Notes under the pieces: model-generated
The model's database searches: none
What the model was told of the DNA's origin: nothing
Seen by the model: only the letters and a program-made list of their open reading frames with translations
Part shown: positions 7,298 to 15,820 of the stretch, one piece after another
Layout: each line of letters starts with the position of its first letter
Numbering within the stretch: the stretch's first letter is position 1
Assembly (NCBI GenBank): GCA_015478855.1
Contig: JADMKJ010000225.1
Location: 22,531-56,131 of the forward strand
Length of the DNA stretch: 33,601 nt
DNA from: Proteiniphilum sp.
GTDB taxonomy: Bacteria; Bacteroidota; Bacteroidia; Bacteroidales; Dysgonomonadaceae
Direction of reading: 5' to 3'
Program-made: the position numbers and the translations under genes

Positions 7298-8320
7298 ATG
7301 GCTGTATCCACTAAATCCTCCTACGAATCTATCCGAAAAGATATTATGGGTGGTCATTTCAAACCTATCTACCTGCTGATGGGTGATGAGGGTTTTTTTA
7401 TTGATGAGCTGACCGCCCTTCTTTCCGATACCCTTCTCACTGAGGTGGAAAAAGATTTTAACATGCTTACCTTCTATGGGGTTGACTCCGATGTGAATAC
7501 CATCATCTCCTCTGCACGTCGTTTTCCAATGATGTCTGATCATCAGCTGATCATCGTGAAAGAAGCCCAACAGCTGGATCAGTTTGAATTACTTGATCAC
7601 TATGTGAAGAATCCTATGCTGTCGACTGTGCTGGTGATCAATTATAAACATGGTTCCGTAGACAAGCGTAAGGCGTTGGTGAAGAATATCGAAAAGTTAG
7701 GGGTTGTCTTTGAATCAAAGAAGTTGTATGAAAATCAGATACCTGCATTCATCACATCCTGGTTCAGGGAGAAGGAGATCGGTATTGATGAGAAATCGGC
7801 ACAGATGCTGACTGATTATCTTGGGAATGACATCAGTAAGCTGATTCCCCAACTACAGAAGCTGGAAGTATCACTTCCTGAGGGTCAGCGTCGGATAACC
7901 TCCGATCTGATTGAAAAGAATGTGGGGATAAGCAAAGAGTTCAACAATTTTGAGCTGCAGAAAGCCATCATTACGAAAAATGTGCTTGCTGCTAACCGGA
8001 TTGTTGATTACTTCAGCCGGAATCCAAAGGATAACCCCATGATGGTTACGGTGGCTATTCTGTTTAATTATTTCAGTAATCTGCTGGAGTGTTACTGGCT
8101 TCCGCAAAAAGATGAACGTAGCATCATGAGTGCCCTGAACATGAAGTCATCTTTTTTTGTACGTGATTATATGACAGGATTAAGGAACTACAACGCCGGT
8201 AAAGTGATGGAGATCATATCGGAGTTGAGAACATTCGATGCACGTTCCAAAGGTGTGGATAATATCTCCGTTTCACAGGGAGAGCTATTGAAGGAACTGG
8301 TCTACAGGATCATGCACTAA
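7298..8320 (+). CDS. holA: DNA polymerase III subunit delta
   Basis: The 340-residue delta subunit of the clamp loader, which opens the sliding clamp during replication. The N-terminal MGGHFKPIYLLMGDEGFFIDEL pattern is the delta-subunit equivalent of an AAA+ start (no functional Walker A), followed by the RRFPMMSDHQLIIVKEAQQL segment and the middle helical domain around DYLGNDISKLIPQLQKL. The C-terminal collar domain includes NPKDNPMMVTVAILFNYFSNLLECYWL and the FDARSKGVDN end typical of Bacteroidetes members. It lies 24 bases after AMP nucleosidase. Its stop overlaps the stop of the convergent peroxidase gene by three bases, so there is no room for a terminator between them. Confidence 0.9.
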   Translation: MAVSTKSSYESIRKDIMGGHFKPIYLLMGDEGFFIDELTALLSDTLLTEVEKDFNMLTFYGVDSDVNTIISSARRFPMMSDHQLIIVKEAQQLDQFELLDHYVKNPMLSTVLVINYKHGSVDKRKALVKNIEKLGVVFESKKLYENQIPAFITSWFREKEIGIDEKSAQMLTDYLGNDISKLIPQLQKLEVSLPEGQRRITSDLIEKNVGISKEFNNFELQKAIITKNVLAANRIVDYFSRNPKDNPMMVTVAILFNYFSNLLECYWLPQKDERSIMSALNMKSSFFVRDYMTGLRNYNAGKVMEIISELRTFDARSKGVDNISVSQGELLKELVYRIMH

Positions 8321-8943
8321 CCCTTTGTAATCCAGTCAACTATTTTCTCACTCATCGGACTTTCCTTGGGCATCACCACATCTACCAGATGACCATCTTC
8401 ATCGATCAGGAATTTTTGAAAATTCCAGGTAACCTCCTGATCCAACTTGCCGTTTTCAGCTTTCTGTGTGAGCCATTTATACAATGGTGCCTGATTATCA
8501 CCTGTCACACTTATTTTATCCATCATTGGAAAGGTAACCCCGTAATTCGCAGTGCAAAACTCCTTGATCTCGAGCGTCGTCCCCGGCTCCTGATCATTAA
8601 AGTTATTTGCCGGAAACCCAATCACCACAAAGTTCTGATCACCATACTCCTCATACAACTTCTGTAGTTGCTCATACTGAGGTGTCAGTCCGCATTTTGA
8701 AGCGACATTGACTACCAGCACCTTCTTTCCTTTCAGTGAAGAGAGGTCATAACTTTTCCCGTCAATATCTTTTACGATGAAGTCGTGCAGTGTGGCATGA
8801 TTTCCTGCCTGCTCATCGATTGCGCTATTTTCTGTGGTCTCCAACATCTCATTACGCTCTTTATGTTTATTTTGTCCGGTGCATTGTAGTGCCATAAAAA
8901 TAAATAATGACACAATCAGTAGTTTAAAAGAGTTCTGTTTCAT
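8317..8943 (-). CDS. Glutathione peroxidase-family lipoprotein
   Basis: A 208-residue thiol peroxidase of the glutathione peroxidase family with an export signal. The start at 8943 (MKQNSFKLLIVSLFIFMALQC) gives a lipoprotein signal with Cys21 as lipidation site; the longer frame to 8988 adds 15 unlike residues. The catalytic set is complete: Cys84 in ASKCGLTPQYE, Gln118 in NDQEPG, Trp173 and Asn174 in WNFQKFLID. Cys130 in EIKEFCTANYG is a possible resolving cysteine. The common FPCNQF loop reads FPANNF here. A Cys rather than selenocysteine, and the family, suggest reduction of peroxides with a thioredoxin-like donor. Lipid anchoring places it in the periplasm or at the outer membrane, where its reductant is not obvious. 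Confidence 0.85.
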   Translation of the reverse strand: MKQNSFKLLIVSLFIFMALQCTGQNKHKERNEMLETTENSAIDEQAGNHATLHDFIVKDIDGKSYDLSSLKGKKVLVVNVASKCGLTPQYEQLQKLYEEYGDQNFVVIGFPANNFNDQEPGTTLEIKEFCTANYGVTFPMMDKISVTGDNQAPLYKWLTQKAENGKLDQEVTWNFQKFLIDEDGHLVDVVMPKESPMSEKIVDWITKG

Positions 8944-8992
8944 AGGTGCCTGTAATTTTAAAATGAATTTGACTAAAGATTGTCTCAAAGCA

Positions 8993-9018
8993 TGAGAGAG
9001 GCATGACTATCTCTCTCA
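8993..9018. repeat. Perfect 8-base inverted repeat upstream of the peroxidase gene
   Basis: TGAGAGAG (8993-9000) and CTCTCTCA (9011-9018) flank a 10-base loop. It sits 50-75 bases upstream of the peroxidase start, where a regulator site or leader hairpin could act. Confidence 0.7.
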
Positions 9019-9143
9019 GAGATCATCCTTTACTGTTCTAAGTTAAACAAATTGATGAAACATCAGTTCATCCCAATGCATAATTTTTTACAGTGTAAAA
9101 TGGGAAGCATGAAAAATAAAGGATAAATACCATATATATCAAC

Positions 9144-9230
9144 AAGTTAAGTGATACTTAAGTAGGTGAGAGCAGCATTATTACATGGTAACAGGGTAAA
9201 TGTCCATGTTTGCGATGCTCTCATTAACTT
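9144..9230. repeat. Nested imperfect inverted repeat
   Basis: TGAGAGCA (9167-9174) pairs with TGCTCTCA (9216-9223). Inside, ACATGG (9183-9188) pairs with CCATGT (9204-9209). Outside, AAGTTAA (9144-9150) pairs with TTAACTT (9224-9230), leaving a 16-base bulge on the left. It could fold as an RNA or DNA hairpin; no function is known. Confidence 0.6.
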
Positions 9231-9393
9231 AATGATAAAAATGGGGGTGTGGGAAGTTGTATTGGAATAAAACAGGACTCCTTTAACAGGTGGACGGATA
9301 ATAATACGCAGATAGATTCATATCTTCTCATTGTAAAATATAGATGCAAGTGTAATTTGAATATACAATTGTATTCAGCGTGGGCCGGAACAT

Positions 9394-9406
9394 TTGTAAT
9401 TTACAA
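9394..9406. promoter_or_regulatory. Palindrome TTGTAATTTACAA, distal copy
   Basis: A perfect 13-base dyad centred on T9400. The 16-base string around it (9392-9407) is repeated exactly at 9720-9735, nearer the regulator gene. Dyads of this size suit an XRE-family dimer. Confidence 0.5.
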
Positions 9407-9721
9407 TCTGATCGGTACAATGTTATTTAATTACATTTCTACCTTTACTCCTTTAACAAATTGAATATAGTGACTTTGATTCATTTAAAAGTCATTAAAT
9501 GTGCAGTTTAAATCAACTAATTGAAGTTTAAAATGAAGTATGAGAGGGATGAAGCTTCAAATCACTGCTAATTTAGTTAAAACAAGTACAATATAAGTTT
9601 GTAATATTTTAAATATCAGCTTTATAACATCAATTTATTAACTATTAGTTCAATTAATTCCCGAAGATAAAATATACATATGTTACTCGTAGATACAAAT
9701 GTAAAGAGGACAGAGCACAAT

Positions 9722-9734
9722 TTGTAATTTACAA
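9722..9734. promoter_or_regulatory. Palindrome TTGTAATTTACAA, proximal copy
   Basis: The second exact copy of the dyad lies 41-53 bases upstream of the -7 element of the XRE gene. Further TTTGTAA half-sites follow at 9757-9763 and 9779-9785, spaced 22 bases apart (about two helical turns), the last overlapping the -7 element. The layout suggests an operator cluster, possibly autoregulatory. Confidence 0.5.
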
Positions 9735-9774
9735 TTATACTTATCGCATTTTTTCATTTGTAAATAATTAGTTA

Positions 9775-9782
9775 TACATTTG
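9775..9782 (+). promoter_or_regulatory. Putative -7 element (TACATTTG) for the XRE regulator
   Basis: TACATTTG fits TAnnTTTG and overlaps a TTTGTAA half-site, so a repressor bound there would block the promoter. The leader would be about 20 bases to the ATG at 9812 or about 45 to the one at 9836. Confidence 0.5.
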
Positions 9783-9811
9783 TAAAAGTCAAAGAGGCCG
9801 TATATTTATTC

Positions 9812-10297
9812 ATGCAACCTATAATTGTAGAATTTATGAAAGATCGCATTAAAATTATCATGGAAAATGAAAACCTGACTCCCGCAAGATTTGCCGACAG
9901 GTTGCAAATCAACAGAGCGATTGTTTCTCATATTCTAAACGGAAGGAATAATCCAAGTCTCGACGTCGTTACAAGGATATTGACTGAGATGAACTACATT
10001 AATCCCGAGTGGTTACTCAATGGTACGGGAAACATATACAAAGATGGTATTGAGAGTGATTTAATTCCCAGAGAGCCCGATTTATTTACCCAGAACGACA
10101 TCAAACCCGACGTAGAACCCGACGAGGTTGAAAACAGGACAGAGACAGCGCTTAACAAGTTGGCAAACAATACTCAACCATCAGTGAACAAACCTGTTAC
10201 ATATATAAAATCGGTTGATAAAAAAATCAATCAGATAATTATATATTACAGTGACAATACATTTGAGATTTTTATTCCGCATCAGGTTAAGGGTTAA
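9812..10297 (+). CDS. XRE-family helix-turn-helix transcriptional regulator
   Basis: Up to 161 residues with an N-terminal HTH_3/XRE domain: MKDRIKIIMENENLTPARFADRLQ, then INRAIVSHILNGRNNPSLDVV as the recognition helix region, then MNYINPEWLLNGTGNIY. The rest is an acidic, Pro-rich linker (about 80-130) and a short C-terminal beta-rich piece ending in IIYYSDNTFEIFIPHQVKG. The start is uncertain: many relatives begin at the MKDRI methionine (9836), which would give 153 residues; 9812 is the longest option. No toxin, antitoxin partner or phage gene is adjacent. Exact repeats of a 13-base palindrome upstream suggest it controls its own expression, but that is inference. Confidence 0.8.
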   Translation: MQPIIVEFMKDRIKIIMENENLTPARFADRLQINRAIVSHILNGRNNPSLDVVTRILTEMNYINPEWLLNGTGNIYKDGIESDLIPREPDLFTQNDIKPDVEPDEVENRTETALNKLANNTQPSVNKPVTYIKSVDKKINQIIIYYSDNTFEIFIPHQVKG

Positions 10298-10394
10298 CCA
10301 GTCTATGGCTCTTTTTTATAATGTAGGTCAACCAGGTATTCTTATCCAATATATCTAATTTCATTTCTCTTCGTCGTAATTGGAAATTATGATG

Positions 10395-10402
10395 TAAATT
10401 TG
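10395..10402 (+). promoter_or_regulatory. Putative -7 element (TAAATTTG) for pyrK-pyrD
   Basis: TAAATTTG lies 22 bases before the pyrK start, giving a very short leader. No clear -33 element is seen. Confidence 0.45.
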
Positions 10403-10424
10403 TACGTATAAAAGTTATTACCCG

Positions 10425-11198
10425 ATGAAGCAATTCGATTTTACTGTTCGCTCAAATGAAAAGCTGAACGATAAGAATCACCTGATTAAAGTAGCCCCAG
10501 CCCGGAATGAGCTGTTGCCGGAGATATTACCGGGACAGTTCGTACAGATCCTGGTCGATAATTCACCCCACATATTCTTACGTAGACCCATCTCGGTCAA
10601 CTTTGTCGATAAACAAAGAAATGAGCTGTGGCTGTTGATTCAGTCCATAGGTGAAGGAACAAGAAGGATCTGTGAAGCAGAAGCCGGTGATAGGATGAAT
10701 CTGATTTTTCCGTTGGGGAACTCGTTCACTATCCCGGAAGTGAAAGGTAATTACCTGCTTGTGGGTGGTGGTGTGGGTACTGCTCCCATGCTTCTGCTGG
10801 GAAAGATACTTTGTGAGAAAGGTCTTTCCTGTGATTTTCTGCTGGGTGGACGAAGCGAAAGTGATATATTGCAAAGGCACGATTTTGAACAATACGGCAA
10901 ACTCTATAGCACTACTGAGGACGGATCACTGGGTGAGAAGGGTTTTGTCACCCAGCACTCAGTACTGCAAAATAAGAGATATGATTTTATCTTCACTTGC
11001 GGTCCCAAACCAATGATGATTGCCATTGCTCACTATGCACACAAAAATGGTATTCCATGTGAGGTCTCTCTGGAGAATCTGATGGCATGTGGTTTTGGTG
11101 CCTGTTTGTGTTGCATTGAGAAAACTATCAGGGGGAATGTATGTGCCTGCACCGAGGGACCTGTATTTAACATTAATGAACTCACATGGCTAGATTAG
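10425..11198 (+). CDS. pyrK: Dihydroorotate dehydrogenase electron-transfer subunit
   Basis: PyrK is the FAD and [2Fe-2S] subunit of class 1B dihydroorotate dehydrogenase; it passes electrons from dihydroorotate oxidation in PyrD to NAD+. The 257 residues show the ferredoxin-reductase FAD motif RRPIS (53-57), the nucleotide-binding GGGVGTAP (114-121), TCGPKPMM (191-198) and a C-terminal cluster site with Cys222, Cys227, Cys230 and Cys242 ([10 protein letters not shown], then CTEGPVF). Extra cysteines at 229 and 240 neighbour the ligands, so the exact set could shift by one. pyrD begins inside its last codons (13-base overlap), which fits translational coupling of the two subunits. Confidence 0.93.
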   Translation: MKQFDFTVRSNEKLNDKNHLIKVAPARNELLPEILPGQFVQILVDNSPHIFLRRPISVNFVDKQRNELWLLIQSIGEGTRRICEAEAGDRMNLIFPLGNSFTIPEVKGNYLLVGGGVGTAPMLLLGKILCEKGLSCDFLLGGRSESDILQRHDFEQYGKLYSTTEDGSLGEKGFVTQHSVLQNKRYDFIFTCGPKPMMIAIAHYAHKNGIPCEVSLENLMACGFGACLCCIEKTIRGNVCACTEGPVFNINELTWLD

Positions 11199-12100
11199 AG
11201 GTACAAGTAGGGGGTTTACAATTAAAAAATCCGGTGATGACCGCTTCCGGCACCTTCGGATATGGAACGGAATATGCCGAATTTATCGATTTAGGGCGCC
11301 TGGGAGGTGTTTTCGTGAAGGGGACGACCCTTGAACCCCGGCAGGGGAATGACTATCCGCGAATGGCTGAAACGCCCTCGGGAATGCTCAATTCTGTTGG
11401 TCTGCAGAACAAAGGGGTAGACTATTTCGTAGAACATCTCTACCCGGTGATAAGTGAGTACGATACACATATGATTGTCAATGTCTCGGGCTCTACCATT
11501 GAGGACTATGTGGCATGTGCGGAAAAACTTGCGGGGCTGGAGAAGATGCCGGCAATTGAACTGAATATTTCCTGTCCAAATGTGAAAGAGGGCGGTATGG
11601 CCTTTGGTACATCATGTGCCTCGGCAGCAAGCGTGACCAAAGCAGTCCGTGAAGTATTTCCAAAGACACTTATCGTGAAATTATCACCCAACGTGACAGA
11701 TATCACAGAGATTGCACAGGCTGTCGAAGCAGAAGGAGCTGATGCCGTATCGCTCGTCAACACCTTCCTTGGTATGGCCATCGACGTGGAGCGCAGAACG
11801 CCAAAACTTTCCACAATCACCGGAGGTCTTTCGGGACCATGCATTAAGCCGATTGCGCTGCGCATGGTTTGGCAGGTATTTCATGCGGTAAAAATTCCGA
11901 TCATCGGTATGGGAGGTATCGCCAGCTGGCAGGACGCCATTGAGTTTATCCTGGCGGGATCAGTGGCAGTACAGGTGGGTACATATAATTTCATTGACCC
12001 CGAAGCATCGGTAAAAATAGTGGAGGGTATCAATGATTACCTTGAGAGGCATAATATCTCATCTGTAAATGAACTGGTGGGCAATATTGAATATCTCTGA
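11186..12100 (+). CDS. pyrD: Dihydroorotate dehydrogenase, class 1B catalytic subunit
   Basis: The 304-residue FMN subunit oxidises dihydroorotate to orotate in pyrimidine synthesis. Family marks are [13 protein letters not shown] (15-27), the FMN/substrate region KGTTLEPR and NSVGLQNKG, the catalytic-loop cysteine Cys130 in [38 protein letters not shown] and the FMN-phosphate GMGGI plus VQVGT. Being directly fused in transcription with pyrK identifies it as the NAD-linked class 1B type rather than the fumarate-dependent 1A or quinone-linked class 2. The start codon lies within pyrK. There is no other pyr gene in the window. Confidence 0.95.
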   Translation: MARLEVQVGGLQLKNPVMTASGTFGYGTEYAEFIDLGRLGGVFVKGTTLEPRQGNDYPRMAETPSGMLNSVGLQNKGVDYFVEHLYPVISEYDTHMIVNVSGSTIEDYVACAEKLAGLEKMPAIELNISCPNVKEGGMAFGTSCASAASVTKAVREVFPKTLIVKLSPNVTDITEIAQAVEAEGADAVSLVNTFLGMAIDVERRTPKLSTITGGLSGPCIKPIALRMVWQVFHAVKIPIIGMGGIASWQDAIEFILAGSVAVQVGTYNFIDPEASVKIVEGINDYLERHNISSVNELVGNIEYL

Positions 12101-12193
12101 ATGAAAAAATGATTCGGATATACTAATTATATGCAAATTATGGTTATTTTATGACTGTATATATGTCATTTTGTTGTTTTATTTCCCTCTCTG

Positions 12194-12225
12194 TTTGACA
12201 AAATGAATTAAATGTAATATCTTTG
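12194..12225 (+). promoter_or_regulatory. Promoter of asnA with both -33 and -7 elements
   Basis: TTTG (12194-12197), a 20-base spacer and TATCTTTG (12218-12225) form the best Bacteroidetes-type promoter in the window. It also shows that the TTG at 12223 cannot be the asnA start, supporting the ATG at 12259. Confidence 0.75.
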
Positions 12226-12258
12226 TTGATTCACAACAAAAGATTGATAAATCAACAC

Positions 12259-13296
12259 ATGTCACAATTGCAAATTCCAGCCAATTACGCACCGCTATTA
12301 AACCTGAAGCAGACAGAATTGGGGATAAAAAACATCAAAGATTTTTTCCAGGTTAATCTCTCTTCAGAACTGCGACTTCGTCGTGTGACTGCTCCACTTT
12401 TCGTGGAGAGTGGTACCGGCATCAATGACGATCTGAATGGAGTAGAAAGACCGGTTCGTTTTCCTATTAAGGATATGAACGATAAAAATGCGGAGATCGT
12501 GCACTCACTGGCTAAATGGAAACGACTGACGCTTGCCGACTATGAGATTGAGGAGGGATTTGGTATCTACACCGATATGAACGCCATCCGTGCCGATGAA
12601 GAGCTGGACAATCTGCACTCGCTCTATGTAGATCAATGGGACTGGGAGCTGGTGATAGCAGAAAAAGACCGATCCATTGAATTCCTGAAAAATATTGTCA
12701 TGAGGATATATGCTGCCATGCTGCGTACAGAGTACCTTGTTTTTGAACTGTTCCCGTCGATCACGCCACTGCTACCCTCACAGATCACATTTATTCACGC
12801 TGAAGAGTTGTTGCAGAAGTATCCCGGGATGGATGCTAAACAACGGGAAGATGCAATTACAAAAGAGTTCAGAGCTGTATTCATCATCGGAATAGGTGCG
12901 CCATTATCGGGTGGTGAACCGCATGACGGACGTGCTCCCGATTATGATGATTGGAGCTCATTGAACAGTGACGGTTACAAGGGGTTGAACGGTGATCTGC
13001 TGGTGTGGAATCCGGTGCTGGAAAAATCGGTGGAGCTCTCCTCAATGGGTATACGCGTAGATGCTGCTTCGCTGAAACGTCAGTTGCAGGCCCGGGGTAA
13101 GGATGATCGGCTTTCATTGTATTTTCACAAACGTCTGATGAATAATGAGCTGCCTCTTTCAATAGGAGGAGGTATCGGCCAGTCGCGATTATGTATGTAC
13201 TACCTGCGTAAAGCGCATATAGGTGAGATCCAGGCCAGCTTGTGGCCGCAGGAGATGCGTGAAGAGGCCAGGCAGCAGGGTGTTTTTCTGATATAA
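12259..13296 (+). CDS. asnA: Aspartate-ammonia ligase (asparagine synthetase A)
   Basis: AsnA makes asparagine from aspartate, ammonia and ATP in the cytosol; it is related to class II aminoacyl-tRNA synthetases. The 345-residue product is near the usual 330-345. Visible blocks are LKQTELGIKNIKDFF, LRLRRVTAPLFVESGTGINDDLNG, RPVRFPIKD, VHSLAKWKRL, GIYTDMNAIRADE, SLYVDQWDWE and SIGGGIGQSRLCMYYL near the end, all AsnA family landmarks. An in-frame TTG at 12223 extends the frame but lies inside the promoter, so the ATG at 12259 (MSQLQIPANYAPLL) is chosen. It stands alone, between pyrD and ung, and ends in a strong terminator. Confidence 0.95.
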   Translation: MSQLQIPANYAPLLNLKQTELGIKNIKDFFQVNLSSELRLRRVTAPLFVESGTGINDDLNGVERPVRFPIKDMNDKNAEIVHSLAKWKRLTLADYEIEEGFGIYTDMNAIRADEELDNLHSLYVDQWDWELVIAEKDRSIEFLKNIVMRIYAAMLRTEYLVFELFPSITPLLPSQITFIHAEELLQKYPGMDAKQREDAITKEFRAVFIIGIGAPLSGGEPHDGRAPDYDDWSSLNSDGYKGLNGDLLVWNPVLEKSVELSSMGIRVDAASLKRQLQARGKDDRLSLYFHKRLMNNELPLSIGGGIGQSRLCMYYLRKAHIGEIQASLWPQEMREEARQQGVFLI

Positions 13297-13318
13297 ATTA
13301 CCCTGCCGACCGTTTATG

Positions 13319-13350
13319 AATCCTTCTCTGTAAGAGAGGGATTTTTTTTT
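13319..13350 (+). terminator. Rho-independent terminator after asnA
   Basis: An 11-bp stem, AATCCTTCTCT (13319-13329) with AGAGAGGGATT (13333-13343) including one G-U pair and a three-base loop, runs into a T tract ending at 13350. Confidence 0.85.
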
Positions 13351-13401
13351 CTGTTGTTGAAAGATTTTGTAATTTAGCCACCTTAAAAAAACCTGTGGAG
13401 C

Positions 13402-14064
13402 ATGGATGTAAAAATGGAGCAGCACTGGAAAGAGCAGATGAAAGAGGAGTTTGAAAAAGAGTACTTCAAATCGTTAACCACATTCATACGTGAGGAATAT
13501 GCCGGTAAAACGATCTATCCACCGGCGAAGCTCATCTTCAATGCGTTCAACAGCTGCCCTTTCGATGAGGTGAAGGTGGTGATCGTGGGGCAGGATCCCT
13601 ATCATGAACCGGGACAGGCACATGGGTTGTGTTTCTCAGTGAATGAGGGTATTACAGTTCCACCATCGCTCCTGAATATCTACAAGGAGATAAAGAATGA
13701 TCTTGGCAAAGCCATTCCCCTATCGGGAAATCTGGAACGATGGGCAGGGCAGGGGGTACTCCTGCTGAATGCAACACTGACGGTGCAGGCGCACCGTGCC
13801 GGCTCACATCAGGGGAAAGGATGGGAGGCGTTTACTGATGCAGCGATCACCCATCTTGCCCGGGAGCGGGATCATCTGGTTTTCATTCTCTGGGGTGCCT
13901 ATGCTCAACGGAAAGGAGCCTCCATTGATGCAGGTAAGCATCTCATCCTGAAATCACCACATCCTTCACCTCTCTCCGCGCACAGGGGATTCTTCGGAAA
14001 CAATCATTTTAGCAGAACAAATGAATATTTATCTGCTCATGGTATAAAAACCATCGATTGGTGA
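13402..14064 (+). CDS. ung: Uracil-DNA glycosylase, family 1
   Basis: Ung removes uracil from DNA, starting base-excision repair. The 220-residue length is typical. The water-activating motif GQDPYH is at 63-68 (Asp65), the Phe of LCFSV stacks the uracil, LLLNATLTV (about 120-128) precedes the strand carrying the uracil-contact Asn123, and the leucine-loop motif HPSPLSAHRGFFG begins at His187. The ATG at 13402 is taken as start; a second ATG four codons on is possible. A weak -7-like TAATTTAG is at 13370-13377. Its stop is only 15 bases from that of the convergent sufB. Confidence 0.95.
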   Translation: MDVKMEQHWKEQMKEEFEKEYFKSLTTFIREEYAGKTIYPPAKLIFNAFNSCPFDEVKVVIVGQDPYHEPGQAHGLCFSVNEGITVPPSLLNIYKEIKNDLGKAIPLSGNLERWAGQGVLLLNATLTVQAHRAGSHQGKGWEAFTDAAITHLARERDHLVFILWGAYAQRKGASIDAGKHLILKSPHPSPLSAHRGFFGNNHFSRTNEYLSAHGIKTIDW

Positions 14065-14079
14065 ACGTTGGAAATGATG

Positions 14080-15531
14080 TTATCCAACGCTGCCTTCAAG
14101 ACTGATCTGAAGCAGTTTTTGTGCTTCCACGGCAAACTCCATCGGGAGCTTGTTCACCACCTCCTTCACATACCCGTTGACGATCAGTCCTATCGCCTCT
14201 TCTTCTCCCAGACCACGCTGGTTGCAGTAGAAGATCTGGTCCTCGCTGATCTTGGAGGTGGTAGCCTCATGCTCAAGCACAGCGGATGGATTCTGAATAT
14301 CGGTGTAAGGGAAGGTGTGTGCACCGCAGTGGTCTGTAAGCAACAGACTGTCGCATTGTGAGTGATTGCGTGCATTCTCGGCTTTTTTGGATACTTTCAC
14401 CAGTCCCCTGTAGCTGTTCTGACTACTGCCTGCTGAGATACCTTTCGATACGATTCTGCTGCGGGTATTCTTACCAAGATGAATCATCTTCGTTCCTGTA
14501 TCGGCCTGCTGAAAGTGATTAGTGACGGCCACTGAATAGAATTCACCCACGGAATAATCACCCGCCAGAATGCAGGAGGGGTACTTCCAGGTGATGGCTG
14601 AGCCTGTCTCCACCTGTGTCCATGAGATTTTTGAATGGTTTCCTTTACAGAGACCCCGTTTTGTGACGAAGTTAAAAACTCCACCCTTGCCATTCTTATC
14701 GCCCGGGTACCAGTTCTGCACGGTTGAGTACTTCACCTCGGCGTTCTCAAGGGCGACGATCTCCACAATAGCAGCGTGAAGCTGATTCTCGTCACGCATG
14801 GGGGCGGTACACCCCTCGAGGTAGCTCACATAGGAGTCGTCGTCGGCAACGATGAGCGTACGTTCAAACTGTCCGGTGTTAGCAGTGTTGATGCGGAAGT
14901 AGGTGGAGAGCTCCATGGGACAGCGCACCCCTTTGGGGATATAGACAAACGAGCCGTCACTGAATACGGCGGAGTTCAATGCAGCATAGAAATTATCTTT
15001 GGAGGGAACAACCGTCCCCAGGTACTTTTTCACCAGATCGGGATGATGCTTCACTGCCTCACTGAATGAACTGAAGATGATTCCTTTTTCGGCAAGCACC
15101 TCCTTGAAGGTCGTTTTGATGGAGACACTGTCCATCACTGCATCTACAGCCACACCTGTGAGTTGTTTTTGTTCATTCAGTGGTATCCCCAGCCGCTCGA
15201 AAGTCTTTAGCAGTTCGGGATCTATCTCATCGAGGCTTTGAGGTATTTTCTTCTTCGTGGGATCGGCATAATAGATGATCTCCTGAAAGTCGATCTCGGG
15301 AATCCTTAGATGTGCCCATTCGGGTTGTTTTATTGTCTGCCAGTAACGAAAGGCTTTCAGCCTGTATTCTAACAGCCACTCAGGTTCTTCTTTTTTCGAC
15401 GAAATAAGTCGGATGACATCTTCACTCAATCCTTTCTCAATCACTTCTGTTTCCACATCGGTGGTAAAACCGAATTGGTAATCCTGCGTGGTTAACTCAT
15501 TTAATATCTGATCTTGATTTAATTCTTGCAT
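14080..15531 (-). CDS. sufB: Fe-S cluster assembly scaffold protein SufB
   Basis: SufB, with SufC and SufD, forms the scaffold on which Fe-S clusters are built before transfer to apoproteins. The 483 residues match full-length SufB. Visible blocks include [25 protein letters not shown] at the N-terminus, [37 protein letters not shown] and the functional core [18 protein letters not shown] with Cys402 (equivalent to the essential E. coli Cys405) and EHEATTSKI with His421 and Glu422. The gene is intact. What is odd is the context: in Bacteroidales it is normally followed by sufC, sufD and sufS, but here ung converges 15 bases after its stop, so the partners must be elsewhere. Confidence 0.95.
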   Translation of the reverse strand: MQELNQDQILNELTTQDYQFGFTTDVETEVIEKGLSEDVIRLISSKKEEPEWLLEYRLKAFRYWQTIKQPEWAHLRIPEIDFQEIIYYADPTKKKIPQSLDEIDPELLKTFERLGIPLNEQKQLTGVAVDAVMDSVSIKTTFKEVLAEKGIIFSSFSEAVKHHPDLVKKYLGTVVPSKDNFYAALNSAVFSDGSFVYIPKGVRCPMELSTYFRINTANTGQFERTLIVADDDSYVSYLEGCTAPMRDENQLHAAIVEIVALENAEVKYSTVQNWYPGDKNGKGGVFNFVTKRGLCKGNHSKISWTQVETGSAITWKYPSCILAGDYSVGEFYSVAVTNHFQQADTGTKMIHLGKNTRSRIVSKGISAGSSQNSYRGLVKVSKKAENARNHSQCDSLLLTDHCGAHTFPYTDIQNPSAVLEHEATTSKISEDQIFYCNQRGLGEEEAIGLIVNGYVKEVVNKLPMEFAVEAQKLLQISLEGSVG

Positions 15532-15627
15532 AACTATTTTCTCTGTTTATTGGACGCTGTGACCTTAAATAGTAGGCTAAAAGCCTTTCTACAGATTAGT
15601 AACAACCATTGAGCGGCTTTTGTTGTA

Positions 15628-15635
15628 CAAAGATA
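15628..15635 (-). promoter_or_regulatory. Putative -7 element (TATCTTTG, minus strand) for sufB
   Basis: Reads TATCTTTG on the minus strand, about 96 bases before the sufB start. The leader would contain a short GGCT/AGCC hairpin near 15574-15584. In the other 289 intergenic bases before the YceI gene I see no clear plus-strand promoter. Confidence 0.55.
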
Positions 15636-15820
15636 CTGCTTTTTTCTTCAATCTCTCCTACAGGTAATGGTGATAGTGTGACTGAACAAAGAGGTGGCTT
15701 ATTATGTTAAATCAGAGTAAATCAAACTAAATTAATACACAGGGAGGGAGGGGATTATTTTTCAACCGGTTAAATGATTGTCCCTGGCGCAATAAACTTT
15801 TTTAAATAAATTATATTTCT

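Larger units (their letters stand above)
8944..9811. other. 868-base AT-rich gene-poor region with dyads and operator-like sites
   Basis: No convincing gene is present; a 71-codon frame at 9249-9464 lacks family features and AT-rich sequence readily gives such frames. The left part holds two inverted repeats (8993-9018 and 9144-9230). The right part holds two copies of the 13-base palindrome TTGTAATTTACAA and further TTTGTAA half-sites up to the XRE regulator start. The region is markedly richer in A and T than the flanking genes, which can indicate a regulatory or acquired segment. Confidence 0.6.

Noticed and set aside
9249-9464. 71-codon frame in the gene-poor region
   Set aside because: No homology seen, no promoter, runs through one copy of the palindrome, and AT-rich DNA easily yields such frames.
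11186-11198. 13-base overlap of pyrK and pyrD as an anomaly
   Set aside because: Short overlaps of this kind are normal for translationally coupled subunits.
12223-12258. TTG start for asnA
   Set aside because: The TTG is inside the TATCTTTG -7 element; the ATG at 12259 matches the family N-terminus.
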